A stretch of DNA of 34,453 nucleotides from positions 1-34,453 of the forward strand of contig CAKZJB010000023.1 in assembly GCA_936940865.1 (NCBI GenBank), read 5' to 3'. Positions within the stretch are counted from its first letter, which is position 1. Each line of letters begins with the position of its first letter. The position numbers and the translations under genes are program-made. The notes beneath the pieces are model-generated. The model saw only the letters and a list, made by a program, of their open reading frames with translations. It was not told where the DNA came from and did no database searches. Below are positions 15,707 through 25,245 of the stretch, one piece after another. The DNA is from an uncultured Asticcacaulis sp. Its GTDB lineage: Bacteria > Pseudomonadota > Alphaproteobacteria > Caulobacterales > Caulobacteraceae.

Positions 15707-16335
15707 ACAAGACCCGCTTTCAATATCTGTTCGACAAGGCTCGGGACATAGCGCAGGTGCAGGGCGTTTTGAACCCGCCCGATCCGCGCCTGCCGCCACT
15801 TTTTTTCGTCAGCGATCCGAAACGGACGCCGCACCCCGAAGATATCGCCGCCCATCTGCCGCCAGGATGCGGGGTCATCTACCGGTCCTTCGGTGAAAGC
15901 CACGCGTTGCAGCGCGCCCGCCTGCTGCGCAAAATCGCCGACGACGACGGTCTGGTCCTGCTGATCGGCGAGGACGAGGCCCTGGCGCGTGAGGTCAGGG
16001 CCGATGGCGTCCATCTGCCGGAGCGGCATATGGACCGGGTACCTGGCCTGGCCGGCGATTTCCTGGTGACGGTGGCGTGCCATTCCCACGACGCCATACG
16101 GCGGCCGGAGATCCATTCCGCCCATGCGGTGCTTGTTTCGCCGGTCTTTGCCAGCCGCAGCCCGTCGGCGGCCGGGATCGAGCCCCTGGGTGTCAAGGGG
16201 GTGCGCGCACTGGTCGACGCCAGTCCTGTGCCGGTCTACGGTCTGGGCGGAATCAGCTGCGATACGATCGGGATGTTGAAAACCAGCGGCCTGTCGGGCG
16301 TCGCTGCCGTCGATGCGTTCAGTCTGGCCGATTAG
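15700..16335 (+). CDS. Thiamine phosphate synthase-like protein (ThiE/TenI fold)
   Basis: A 211-residue TIM-barrel protein of the thiamine phosphate synthase superfamily. Visible features are PPLFFVSDPKRTPHPEDI, GVIYRSFG, DGVHLPE (related to the GxHLPQ motif), AHAVLVSPVFASRSPSAAG and PVYGLGGIS near the C terminus. ThiE joins the thiazole and pyrimidine parts of thiamine; proteins of this divergent alphaproteobacterial type are annotated in the family but true activity is not proven, and no thiamine genes are adjacent. ATG 15700 overlaps the divergent YggS-type gene; an in-frame GTG about 57 bases downstream is an alternative start. Its stop overlaps the ntrZ stop by 4 bases. Confidence 0.75.
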   Translation: MTYKTRFQYLFDKARDIAQVQGVLNPPDPRLPPLFFVSDPKRTPHPEDIAAHLPPGCGVIYRSFGESHALQRARLLRKIADDDGLVLLIGEDEALAREVRADGVHLPERHMDRVPGLAGDFLVTVACHSHDAIRRPEIHSAHAVLVSPVFASRSPSAAGIEPLGVKGVRALVDASPVPVYGLGGISCDTIGMLKTSGLSGVAAVDAFSLAD

Positions 16336-16766
16336 AACTTGAAGGTGGTCTCGAGGCGGACGCGCGGATGCGCCGTATTGGCCTGGGCAGCCGAGCTGGG
16401 CTCCGGCTTGAAGGCTTCGGTCTTTTCGCCGAAACCGACTGTGCCGCCGACACGCAAGGACGGCGACAACTTGTAGAAGGCGCCGGCGTCGACATCGTTA
16501 AAGCCTGACGGACGCGATTCCGGCTGGTTGACGTCGAATTTCAGGCCCCATTTGCCCTTGAGATCGAACTGATAGATCTTGGACTTGCTGAAGGTCGTCG
16601 TCTGGTCGCTGATGTACGAATCGCTGACCGAAAAGGGCGTCAGCGCAACGACGTCCGCCGCCTGCGTACGTGCCTTGGATTGGCCTGACGTAACCGCCCA
16701 TGCCGGAGCGCTTCCGGCCATGGCCAGAATCGCTGTGCACAGAGCGATGGTTACAAAGGGCTTCAT
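16332..16766 (-). CDS. ntrZ: NtrZ-family periplasmic protein
   Basis: A 144-residue protein with a signal peptide (MKPFVTIALCTAILAMAGSA, cleavage after AWA) and a mature part typical of NtrZ: SKIYQFDLKGKWGLKFDVNQ, DVDAGAFYKLSPSLRVGG and the C-terminal PRVRLETTFKF. In Caulobacter NtrZ is a periplasmic inhibitor of the kinase NtrY and so acts on the NtrYX two-component system. No ntrYX genes lie in this window. The mature protein also looks like a short beta-barrel-type fragment, but the pattern as a whole fits NtrZ best. Confidence 0.85.
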   Translation of the reverse strand: MKPFVTIALCTAILAMAGSAPAWAVTSGQSKARTQAADVVALTPFSVSDSYISDQTTTFSKSKIYQFDLKGKWGLKFDVNQPESRPSGFNDVDAGAFYKLSPSLRVGGTVGFGEKTEAFKPEPSSAAQANTAHPRVRLETTFKF

Positions 16767-16998
16767 CCGTTTTCAGTCTTAACTCGGTGGCGAATAAAAA
16801 TATACGCGACAAGCTCTAAAACTTCGGAAATTGCCCTGGTGCCCCCAAAGCGCATTCCCAAAGACCGTAGCCGTCAGCCGTATAAGTTTACACACCCATT
16901 CAGGCGTACTTATATCAAGATCGAATAAGACCGATCGGCGATCGGGTCAAACAGATATGGGGTGGCCTAGACCAATTTGCGATATTCCCCTTTCCGCT

Positions 16999-17014
16999 GT
17001 GTCCGTTCGGACAC
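16999..17014. other. Short perfect hairpin/inverted repeat
   Basis: GTGTCCG and CGGACAC flank two bases, giving a 7+2+7 inverted repeat that can extend by two weaker pairs outward. It is followed by ATTCTGTCATCTT without a T run, so it is more likely an operator or RNA stem than a terminator. Confidence 0.5.
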
Positions 17015-17073
17015 GGATTCTGTCATCTTACCGTTATAGTTCTGCAAAATTCACATGTTAACAAAGCTTTACG

Positions 17074-17087
17074 TTAAGACAGGTTAA
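17074..17087 (+). promoter_or_regulatory. Paired TTAA motif (weak CtrA-like)
   Basis: TTAA, GACAGG, TTAA: two half-sites spaced by 6 rather than the canonical 7 bases. CtrA tolerates some variation, but this is weak evidence on its own. Confidence 0.2.
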
Positions 17088-17230
17088 GGGCCGCCACGGC
17101 GGAATTCTTGTCAAGGGTTGCAGATTTTCCATACCGGGCCGCAGTTTTTCGAGCGCGAAACGCGCATGGCAAACTTCGCGAAGTTTGGACTTAAATTTGC
17201 CGGACTGTTGCGATTGATGTAAACGAACTC

Positions 17231-17260
17231 TTGTCACCCCCCTTAGTCTGCATGCTATAG
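17231..17260 (+). promoter_or_regulatory. Candidate promoter of the DUF3576 gene
   Basis: TTGTCA (17231-17236) and GCTATA (17254-17259) are separated by 17 bases. GCTATA fits the GCTANA part of the Caulobacter housekeeping -10 element. It would give a leader of roughly 85 bases before ATG 17352. Confidence 0.35.
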
Positions 17261-17351
17261 AGGTCGGCCAAGAGGCGGCGATAATTTTGAAGACTCCCGG
17301 CAAAACGCAGTGGAAACAGGGGTCTCGACAGAGATGCGGAGTGATCATTCG

Positions 17352-17873
17352 ATGACGACTATGCGACGTTCGGCCCTGGTCCTGGGGGCTTTGGCCGCGA
17401 CCCTCGCTTTGGGCGCCTGCGCAGGTCACGCGCAAAAGACCGATACCGCGTCGGCTTACAAGACTCCTGCGGCCGAAGACGACAAGATCTCGATCGGCAA
17501 GCTTTTCGGTGGCGGTGGTCCGAAGAAGTCGAATGTCACGGAACAGGCCGGCATCGGCGTCAATGCCTATCTGTGGCGCGCCTCGCTCGACACCATTTCC
17601 TTCATGCCACTGACCTCGGCCGACCCGTGGGGCGGCGTGATCATTTCCGACTGGTACGCCAATCCGCAAAAGCCGGACGAGCGTTTCAAGACGACAATTT
17701 ACATCCTCGACTCGCGCCTGCGCGCCGACGCCCTCAACGTTTCGGTCTACAAGCAGGTCCAGGTGAACGGCCAGTGGCAGGATGCCGATGTTTCGCAGCA
17801 GACCCAGCTCGACATCGAAAACGCCATCCTGACGCGCGCTCGCGAACTGCGCCTGTCGAACGTCAAGAACTAA
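17352..17873 (+). CDS. DUF3576 family lipoprotein
   Basis: A 173-residue predicted lipoprotein: from ATG 17352 the signal peptide [20 protein letters not shown] leads to a lipobox LGAC with Cys23. The mature part matches the alphaproteobacterial DUF3576 family: GIGVNAYLWRASLDTISFMP, DPWGGVIISDWY, YILDSRLRADALNVSVYKQV and DIENAILTRARELR. Its function is not established. ATG 17334 and ATG 17361 are alternative starts in the same frame. It stands alone, with a candidate promoter upstream and an excellent terminator downstream. Confidence 0.87.
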   Translation: MTTMRRSALVLGALAATLALGACAGHAQKTDTASAYKTPAAEDDKISIGKLFGGGGPKKSNVTEQAGIGVNAYLWRASLDTISFMPLTSADPWGGVIISDWYANPQKPDERFKTTIYILDSRLRADALNVSVYKQVQVNGQWQDADVSQQTQLDIENAILTRARELRLSNVKN

Positions 17874-17895
17874 GCGGTTTATCATCGCAAAGACA

Positions 17896-17925
17896 AAGGC
17901 CGCCGGGTTCCGGCGGCCTTTTTTT
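17896..17925 (+). terminator. Intrinsic terminator of the DUF3576 gene
   Basis: AAGGCCGCCG and CGGCGGCCTT form a 10-bp stem with a 5-base loop, followed by T for a total run of seven (17919-17925). It lies about 22 bases after the stop. Confidence 0.93.
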
Positions 17926-17999
17926 AAATCCTTGAAATGATCCGGCGCATCGCCTCAGGCAGCGAAGCGGTAGGGCAACCAAAAAGCGGCGCGCCCGCT

Positions 18000-19409
18000 C
18001 TAAATGCGTGAGATAAGGCGGTGCATCGGCCGCCGCGCCGCGCCGGGCACGCGGTTAAGCTTGATCAGGCCCTCTGGCTCGCCCCACAGGTCGTAGGCGT
18101 CGGCGCGCGTCACCTTGGCCTTGACCAGGTCGCCGGGCTTCAGGCCGGTAAAGCCCTTCAGGAAGATATGGCCGTCGATTTCCGGGGCATCGCCGCGCGT
18201 GCGGGCAATGGCCGTGCCGTCGTTGCGGATATCGTCGACCAGCGCTTCTTCGATACGGCCGACCTTGGCCTCGAGTTTCTGTGCCGAGATGCGCGAGGCC
18301 ACCGCCATAAAGCGCGCCAGCCGGTCCTGCTTGACCGCTTCCGGCACATGGTCGGGCAGAAGCCTGGCGGCCGCGCCTTCGACGTTTTCATAAGCAAAGG
18401 CGCCGACGCGGTCGATTTTCGCCGCTTCCAGCCAGTCGAGCAGGAAGTTGAAATCGGCCTCGGTCTCGCCGGGGAAGCCGACGACGAAGGTGGAGCGCAA
18501 GGTGATGTCCGGGCAGATTTCGCGCCAGGATTCGATGCGCTGCAGCGTCTTGTCCTGGTTGCCGGGACGGCGCATGGCCTTCAAAATCTTGGGGCTGGCG
18601 TGCTGGAAGGGGATGTCGAGATAGGGCAGGATCTTGCCTTCCGCCATCAGCGGAATAACGCCGTTCACGTGCGGGTAGGGATAGACGTAGTGCATGCGCA
18701 CCCAGATGCCGAGCTCGCCCAGACCCCGCGCCAGATCCTCGAACGAGGCTGGCCAATTCTGGCCGCGCCATTCGCTTTGCGCGTATTTGATGTCCAGCCC
18801 ATAGGCCGATGTGTCCTGGCTGACAACCAGCAGTTCCTTGACGCCCGATTTCGCCAGGGTCTCGGCTTCGCGCAGCACCTCGGCAACCGGCCGCGACGCC
18901 AGGTCGCCGCGCAGGGACGGAATGATGCAGAAGGAACAGCGGTGGTCGCAGCCTTCGGAAATCTTCAGATACGCATAATGCTTCGGCGTCAGGCGCACGC
19001 CCGGATCGCTTTCGGGAACCAGCGGGCGGAACGGATCGGGTTTGGGGGGCACGATATTGTGCACGGCGTCCATCACCGCATCGTACTGATGCGCACCGGT
19101 GATCGCCGCGACATTGGGAAAGCGCGCGCGGATCAGGTCGGCTTCGGAACCCATGCAGCCGGTGACGACGACCTTGCCATTCTCTGCCAGGGCCTCGCCG
19201 ATGGCGTTCAGGCTCTCTTCCTTGGCGGAATCGAGAAAACCGCAGGTGTTGACGACCACAACGTCGGCGCCGGCATAGTTGGCGGCCGTGGAATAGCCTT
19301 CACCGCGCAGGCGCGTGAGAATCCGTTCGGAATCGACCAGGGCCTTGGGGCAGCCCAGGGATACAAAACCGACCTTCGGGGCATCGGGCTTCAAAACGGC
19401 ATCACTCAT
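18000..19409 (-). CDS. rimO: Ribosomal protein S12 methylthiotransferase RimO
   Basis: RimO is a radical-SAM enzyme that adds a methylthio group to an aspartate of ribosomal protein S12. The 469-residue product has the N-terminal methylthiotransferase domain with its three cluster cysteines (C20 in [16 protein letters not shown]56 in [14 protein letters not shown]85 in [10 protein letters not shown]), the radical-SAM motif [13 protein letters not shown] (C154, C158, C161), and a C-terminal TRAM domain. [10 protein letters not shown] and [11 protein letters not shown] separate RimO from MiaB. ATG 19409 (MSDAVLKPD) is chosen; the frame is open further upstream but without homology. It is a single gene, divergent from the transaldolase-like gene. 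Confidence 0.95.
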   Translation of the reverse strand: MSDAVLKPDAPKVGFVSLGCPKALVDSERILTRLRGEGYSTAANYAGADVVVVNTCGFLDSAKEESLNAIGEALAENGKVVVTGCMGSEADLIRARFPNVAAITGAHQYDAVMDAVHNIVPPKPDPFRPLVPESDPGVRLTPKHYAYLKISEGCDHRCSFCIIPSLRGDLASRPVAEVLREAETLAKSGVKELLVVSQDTSAYGLDIKYAQSEWRGQNWPASFEDLARGLGELGIWVRMHYVYPYPHVNGVIPLMAEGKILPYLDIPFQHASPKILKAMRRPGNQDKTLQRIESWREICPDITLRSTFVVGFPGETEADFNFLLDWLEAAKIDRVGAFAYENVEGAAARLLPDHVPEAVKQDRLARFMAVASRISAQKLEAKVGRIEEALVDDIRNDGTAIARTRGDAPEIDGHIFLKGFTGLKPGDLVKAKVTRADAYDLWGEPEGLIKLNRVPGAARRPMHRLISRI

Positions 19410-19542
19410 AAAGATAGAACTTGCTTTTCCATGGGGGAATGGGATTAAGGCTCCCCATACCGAATATTGACGCCGGGCGGAAGCTATTCCCGACACAGAT
19501 AGTCAGGAAATATCCGCCCACAATGACTTAAAGGGCCTTTTC

Positions 19543-20196
19543 ATGCTGCTATTCGCCGATACCGCCGACACCAAGGTCCTGGCCGAACTGAACGAGACCG
19601 GCCTGATCGACGGCGTGACGACCAATCCGACGATCATCGCCAAGTCGGGCCGCAACATGTTCGAAGTGATCAAGGAGATCTGCGAGCTGATCGAAGGTCC
19701 GATCTCGGCCGAGGTCGCGGCCACCGACGCCGCCACCATGATCAAGGAAGGCGAAAAGCTGGCGACCATCGCGTCGAACGTCGTGATCAAGGTGCCGCTG
19801 ACGCTGGAAGGCCTGAAGGCGACCAAGGCGCTGTCGAGCCAGGGCCTGATGACCAATGTCACCCTGTGCTTCTCGGTCAATCAGGCGCTGCTGGCCGCCA
19901 AGGCCGGTGCGACCTTCGTATCCCCCTTTGTCGGCCGTCTCGACGACCAGGGCGCCGACGGCATGCAGCTGATCCACGACATCCGCACACTCTACGACAA
20001 CTATGATTTCGACACCGAAATCCTGGCGGCAAGCTTGCGCAATCCCGCCCACGTCGCCCAGGCCGCCCTGGCCGGCGCCGACTGCGCCACCCTGCCGCCG
20101 CAGACCTTCAAGGACATGTTCAAGCATCCGCTGACCGACAAGGGCCTCGAAACCTTCCTGTCGGACTGGGCGAAGACCGGCCAGACCATTCTCTAA
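19543..20196 (+). CDS. Small transaldolase / fructose-6-phosphate aldolase-type protein
   Basis: A 217-residue class I aldolase of the short transaldolase group (TalC/FSA/MipB type). It starts with [20 protein letters not shown], followed by [10 protein letters not shown], the Schiff-base lysine K83 in [43 protein letters not shown] and [13 protein letters not shown]. Proteins of this length are usually annotated as transaldolase (pentose phosphate pathway) or fructose-6-phosphate aldolase; the two activities cannot be told apart safely by eye. The gene lies alone between rimO and a bidirectional terminator. Confidence 0.92.
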   Translation: MLLFADTADTKVLAELNETGLIDGVTTNPTIIAKSGRNMFEVIKEICELIEGPISAEVAATDAATMIKEGEKLATIASNVVIKVPLTLEGLKATKALSSQGLMTNVTLCFSVNQALLAAKAGATFVSPFVGRLDDQGADGMQLIHDIRTLYDNYDFDTEILAASLRNPAHVAQAALAGADCATLPPQTFKDMFKHPLTDKGLETFLSDWAKTGQTIL

Positions 20197-20200
20197 AAAC

Positions 20201-20226
20201 AAAGGCCCGGTGAAAACCGGGCCTTT
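20201..20226. terminator. Bidirectional terminator between transaldolase and serine hydrolase genes
   Basis: AAAGGCCCGGT and ACCGGGCCTTT form an 11-bp perfect stem with a GAAA loop. The plus strand is followed by CCTTT and the minus strand by GTTTTTA, so it can end transcripts of both convergent genes. Confidence 0.9.
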
Positions 20227-20229
20227 CCT

Positions 20230-21525
20230 TTATGCGTTGATGGCCTGAAGGCCCAGCTTCGTCGCTTCGGTGCGCAACGACTTCTGCGCCGCGCTGAAGC
20301 CGGGGGCGCCGCCACCGTCGGAATTATAGAGAATGGCGACCGTCAACCCGGTCTCGGGCACGCTGCGCAGGTGGCCGGTGAAGCCGTTGACCCGGCCGCC
20401 ATGCGAGATGACCTTCAGGTCGTCTTCGGGCAGGGTGCCGATGCCCATGCCCAGGCCATATTCCATGGCCTCCGGGCCGCGGTGCTCATAGGCCGGCGTG
20501 CCGTTCTTCAGCAGGGTCGGGGTCGTCATGGCCATGACGCTCTGGGGCTTCAAGACCTTGCCGGTCAGCAGGGCCTTGTGCCACAGGCACAGGTCCTCGG
20601 TGGTCGACCGGATGGCGCCGGCGCCGCCAATGAAGCTGGGCGACACGGGCGGATTGAGATCGAAGCCGTGCGGCGCCCGGTAATTGGGCGTGTAGCCGGC
20701 GCAGACATTGGCCGTGGTGCAGGTCTTGTCGATCGTCGTGTTGGCCAGGCCGGCCGGCCGGAACAGATGCTGGTCGGCGAAATCGGCGAAGGCCAGCCCC
20801 GACACCTTCTCGACGACGATGCCCAGCAGCGCAAAGCCCGAATTGCTGTACAGCCACGACGTCCCCGGCTGGAAGCGGTACAGTGGCGTGCGGCTTTTGA
20901 TGATGGGGATGAGTTCGTCGGCCGTATAGTCGCGCGTCTGCGCGGCCACCAGGATGTCATGGCTCTGGCCGTTGATATAGTCGGAAAGGCCGGCCGTATG
21001 GCTCAGCATCTGCCGTAGGGTGATATCGGCGGCGCGCGGGAAATCCGGCAGGAACCGCGCCAGGGGATCGTCGAGCTTCAGTTGGCCCTGCTCGGCCAGC
21101 AGCAGGATGGAGGCGGCCGTGAACTGCTTGGTGATCGAAGCCACGCGCGAACCGGTCGTCGGCGTCATTTCGGCGCCGGTCTCGACATTCGCCTGGCCGA
21201 ACCCCTTGGAATAGAGCAGCGTCCCCTTGTGCATGACGCTCAGGCTCAGGCCCGGCGTAAGCTTGCGCCGGACCATGCCGTCGGCCAGGGTATCGAGCGA
21301 CGGCCAGTCCCGGATATCGCGCGGAATGTCGGCGACAGCCAGTTTCTCGGGCGCGGCTTTGGGCGCCGCCTTGGGCTTCGACGCCATGCGGACGAACTGC
21401 GTGGCGCTGCCCGCCAGGCTTAACAGAACCAGTCCGGCCAGGCCCGTTTTCAGGGTCGTTCGCCGGGACACGATCCTCGGATCGAAACGGCCTTCGCCCC
21501 CCTGATCGTCATGCTCCGTCATCAT
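20230..21525 (-). CDS. Serine hydrolase, class C beta-lactamase-like fold, with Tat-type signal
   Basis: A 431-residue penicillin-binding-protein/beta-lactamase-fold enzyme of the esterase or D-aminopeptidase type (Pfam Beta-lactamase). The nucleophile motif is S130-I-T-K133, the second motif is YSN (226-228), and ISHGGRVNGF near the C terminus replaces the KTG motif. Pro/Ala/Lys-rich residues 48-62 link it to an N-terminal twin-arginine-like signal (SRRTTLKTGLAGLVLLSLAG, Arg21-Arg22). It is probably exported. The substrate is unknown; ampicillin-type hydrolysis should not be assumed. A GAGG site lies about 9 bases before the ATG. Confidence 0.87.
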   Translation of the reverse strand: MMTEHDDQGGEGRFDPRIVSRRTTLKTGLAGLVLLSLAGSATQFVRMASKPKAAPKAAPEKLAVADIPRDIRDWPSLDTLADGMVRRKLTPGLSLSVMHKGTLLYSKGFGQANVETGAEMTPTTGSRVASITKQFTAASILLLAEQGQLKLDDPLARFLPDFPRAADITLRQMLSHTAGLSDYINGQSHDILVAAQTRDYTADELIPIIKSRTPLYRFQPGTSWLYSNSGFALLGIVVEKVSGLAFADFADQHLFRPAGLANTTIDKTCTTANVCAGYTPNYRAPHGFDLNPPVSPSFIGGAGAIRSTTEDLCLWHKALLTGKVLKPQSVMAMTTPTLLKNGTPAYEHRGPEAMEYGLGMGIGTLPEDDLKVISHGGRVNGFTGHLRSVPETGLTVAILYNSDGGGAPGFSAAQKSLRTEATKLGLQAINA

Positions 21526-21591
21526 ACGCTACTACCTCGATAGACTGTCGTTACCCCCGAACCGCCGCCCAGGCGGAAGATGGATGTGCCG

Positions 21592-22947
<1,356 letters not shown>

Positions 22948-23195
22948 CAAGGACTCAACGAATTGGTATTATTCGGAAAAAGCAGAAAATGCGTCTGCCC
23001 GCTTATAATCGACGCGGCGATTCCCTTGCAGTCACATCTTCGTGCCTATTGTTACGGCAGCATGGTTAAGAACTGATTTTCCCGGGCCTTGGCAAGGGCC
23101 ATGAAATGTTTGGTCACGGCAATTTACGTGTCATCCACAACCGCTCTGCTATGAGGGCGAAAAGCAACGCTCCCAGCGCAAGGATATAGGACCAC

Positions 23196-25037
23196 ATGTG
23201 CGGCATTATCGGCATTATCGGCAATTCTGACGTCGCGCCCCGCCTGCTGGAATCGCTGCGGCGGCTGGAATACCGCGGCTATGACTCGGCGGGTATCGCC
23301 GTGCAGACCGCGAACGGCCCCGAACGCCGCCGCGCCGAGGGCAAGATCCGCAACCTCGAAGCCGTGATCGCCGAACAGCCCCTGCCGGGCGTCGTCGGCA
23401 TCGGCCACACGCGCTGGGCGACGCACGGCGCCCCCAGCGTGCGCAATGCCCACCCGCACAGTTTCGGGAAGGTAACGCTGGTCCACAACGGCATTATCGA
23501 AAATTTCGCCGAGCTTAAGGCGGACCTGAAGGACAAGGGCCACGTCTTCGAATCCGACACCGATACCGAGGTCATCGCGCACCTGCTCGACGAAGCGCTC
23601 GAAGGCGGCCAATCCCTGAAGGACGCCTTCAGGCGCGTGCTCGACCGCCTGCACGGCGCCTACGCCCTGGCCATCCTGGTCGCGGGCGAAACCGAAACCA
23701 TTCTCGGCGCGCGGCGCGGCTCGCCCCTGGTCATCGGCTGGGGCGAAGGCGACGAAATGTTCCTGGGGTCGGACGCGCTTGCCGTCGGTCCCTTTACCCA
23801 GCGCGTCACCTATCTCGAAGAAGGCGACTGGGTCGTCCTTACGCGTGGAGCGGCGCAAACCTTCGATGCCGGCGGATTCCTGGTCAATCGTCCGTTGACG
23901 ACCGTGTCCGCCTCGGCGGCGCTGGTCGAAAAAGGCTCGTACCGTCACTTCATGGAAAAGGAGGTGCACGAGCAGCCGGACAGTTGCCAGCGCACGCTGT
24001 CGGCCTATCTCGATCCGGTGGCTGGCGAGGTTCGCGCCGACATCAAGGCCGCCGTCGACTTCAGCCAGATCGTCCGCGTACAGATTATTGCCTGCGGCAC
24101 GGCCTATTATGCCGGGTCCGTCGCGCGCTATGCCTTCGAAAAGCTGGCCGGCCTGCCCGTCGATGTCGAGGTCGCCTCGGAATTCCGCTACCGCAGCCCG
24201 GCCATGATGCCGGGAACCCTGGCCGTTGCCGTGTCGCAGTCGGGGGAAACCGCCGATACGCTTGCGGCGCTGCGCTGGTGCAAGGATGAGGGCCTGAAGA
24301 CGGCGGCCGTGGTCAACGTCCACTCTTCGACCATGGCGCGCGAAGCCGACCTGATGTGGCCGACCCATGCCGGGCCGGAAATCGGCGTCGCCTCGACCAA
24401 GGCCTTTACGGCGCAGCTGTCGGCGCTCCTCTCGCTGGCGGTGTGTGCGGCGCGGCAGCGCGGACGGATCACGGCGCACGAAGAAGCCCACCTCGTCCAG
24501 GTTTTGCTTGAATCGCCGGGCCTGATCAGCCAGGCGCTCGGCATGGACGGCGACATCGTCCGCATCACGCACAATCTGGCCAAGGCGCGCGACGTCATCT
24601 ATCTCGGCCGCGGCGACATGTATCCGCTGGCGCTGGAGGGTGCGCTCAAGCTCAAGGAAATCAGCTATATCCACGCCGAAGGCTATGCCGCCGGCGAGCT
24701 GAAACACGGACCGATCGCCCTGATCGACGAAAACACGCCGGTGGTCGTCATCGCGCCCGACGACGCCCTGTTCGAAAAGACGGCGTCGAACGTTCAGGAG
24801 GTCGCGGCGCGCGGTGGCCGGGTGATCATGATCACGGACGCGCCGGAAAAGGTGCCGGCCCTGTCGCAGGACGCCGCCCGGACCCTGACGGTGGTCAAGG
24901 CCCCGGCCTGCGACCCGTTCATCGCGCCGCTTGTCTATTCGGTGCCGATCCAGCTGCTGGCTTACCATACGGCCGTGCACAAGGGCACCGATGTCGACCA
25001 GCCGCGCAACCTGGCAAAATCCGTGACGGTGGAATAG
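23196..25037 (+). CDS. glmS: Glutamine-fructose-6-phosphate aminotransferase (isomerizing) GlmS
   Basis: GlmS makes glucosamine-6-phosphate from fructose-6-phosphate and glutamine, the committed step to UDP-GlcNAc, peptidoglycan and LPS. The 613-residue product begins MCGIIGIIG with the glutaminase nucleophile Cys as residue 2, followed by LRRLEYRGYDSAGIA, HTRWATHG and a glutaminase domain to about 240. Two SIS domains follow (IIACGTAYYAG, VSQSGETADT, STKAFTAQL, HAEGYAAGELKHGPIAL), and the C terminus ends DQPRNLAKSVTVE as in the family. No glmS ribozyme is expected in this group and none is evident upstream. Confidence 0.98.
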   Translation: MCGIIGIIGNSDVAPRLLESLRRLEYRGYDSAGIAVQTANGPERRRAEGKIRNLEAVIAEQPLPGVVGIGHTRWATHGAPSVRNAHPHSFGKVTLVHNGIIENFAELKADLKDKGHVFESDTDTEVIAHLLDEALEGGQSLKDAFRRVLDRLHGAYALAILVAGETETILGARRGSPLVIGWGEGDEMFLGSDALAVGPFTQRVTYLEEGDWVVLTRGAAQTFDAGGFLVNRPLTTVSASAALVEKGSYRHFMEKEVHEQPDSCQRTLSAYLDPVAGEVRADIKAAVDFSQIVRVQIIACGTAYYAGSVARYAFEKLAGLPVDVEVASEFRYRSPAMMPGTLAVAVSQSGETADTLAALRWCKDEGLKTAAVVNVHSSTMAREADLMWPTHAGPEIGVASTKAFTAQLSALLSLAVCAARQRGRITAHEEAHLVQVLLESPGLISQALGMDGDIVRITHNLAKARDVIYLGRGDMYPLALEGALKLKEISYIHAEGYAAGELKHGPIALIDENTPVVVIAPDDALFEKTASNVQEVAARGGRVIMITDAPEKVPALSQDAARTLTVVKAPACDPFIAPLVYSVPIQLLAYHTAVHKGTDVDQPRNLAKSVTVE

Positions 25038-25080
25038 CCGACGACGAAGCCCGGCGAACTATCTGTAATCTTTAGATAAG

Positions 25081-25115
25081 GCTCCGTTCGAACCGGCTTC
25101 GAACGGAGCTTTTTT
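25081..25115 (+). terminator. Intrinsic terminator of glmS
   Basis: GCTCCGTTCGAA and TTCGAACGGAGC form a perfect 12-bp stem with a 5-base loop (CCGGC), followed by six T. It lies 43 bases after the glmS stop. Confidence 0.95.
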
Positions 25116-25152
25116 GTTTCCGGCGACGAGCCCAAAACGCGGCGCAATCAAA

Positions 25153-25177
25153 AACAAGTTTGAAAAATAAACTTGTT
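25153..25177. promoter_or_regulatory. Operator-like inverted repeat upstream of the acyltransferase gene
   Basis: AACAAGTTT, seven bases, AAACTTGTT: a perfect 9-bp inverted repeat with an A/T-rich centre, about 70 bases before the acyltransferase ATG and right after the glmS terminator. Size and symmetry are typical of operators for TetR-type or similar dimeric repressors. A TTGAAA hexamer overlaps it. No candidate regulator gene is adjacent. Confidence 0.5.
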
Positions 25178-25245
25178 GATATATACGTCGCCGTATCGGG
25201 CACGGCGCTTTGGCAGTGCCGCGGTTCTCAACAGGAGACACGTCA

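Larger units (their letters stand above)
16767..17351. other. Long intergenic region without a recognisable gene
   Basis: About 585 bases between the divergent starts of ntrZ and the DUF3576 gene. Both strands are rich in stops in the A/T-rich parts and I see no convincing coding frame. It contains a 16-base hairpin (16999-17014), a paired TTAA motif (17074-17087), a GTTAAC palindrome near 17058 and a promoter-like sequence (17231-17260). It is long enough to hold a small RNA or a long 5' leader, but nothing here identifies one. Confidence 0.6.

Noticed and set aside
18021-19448. A 475-codon open frame antisense to rimO
   Set aside because: Same antisense artefact; rimO has all its cluster cysteines.
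22948-23195. A glmS ribozyme or riboswitch in the glmM-glmS gap
   Set aside because: glmS ribozymes occur mainly in Gram-positive bacteria, and I see none of the conserved core elements here.
23124-24980. A 618-codon open frame antisense to glmS
   Set aside because: Composition is typical of the antisense frame of a GC-rich gene and glmS is unambiguous.
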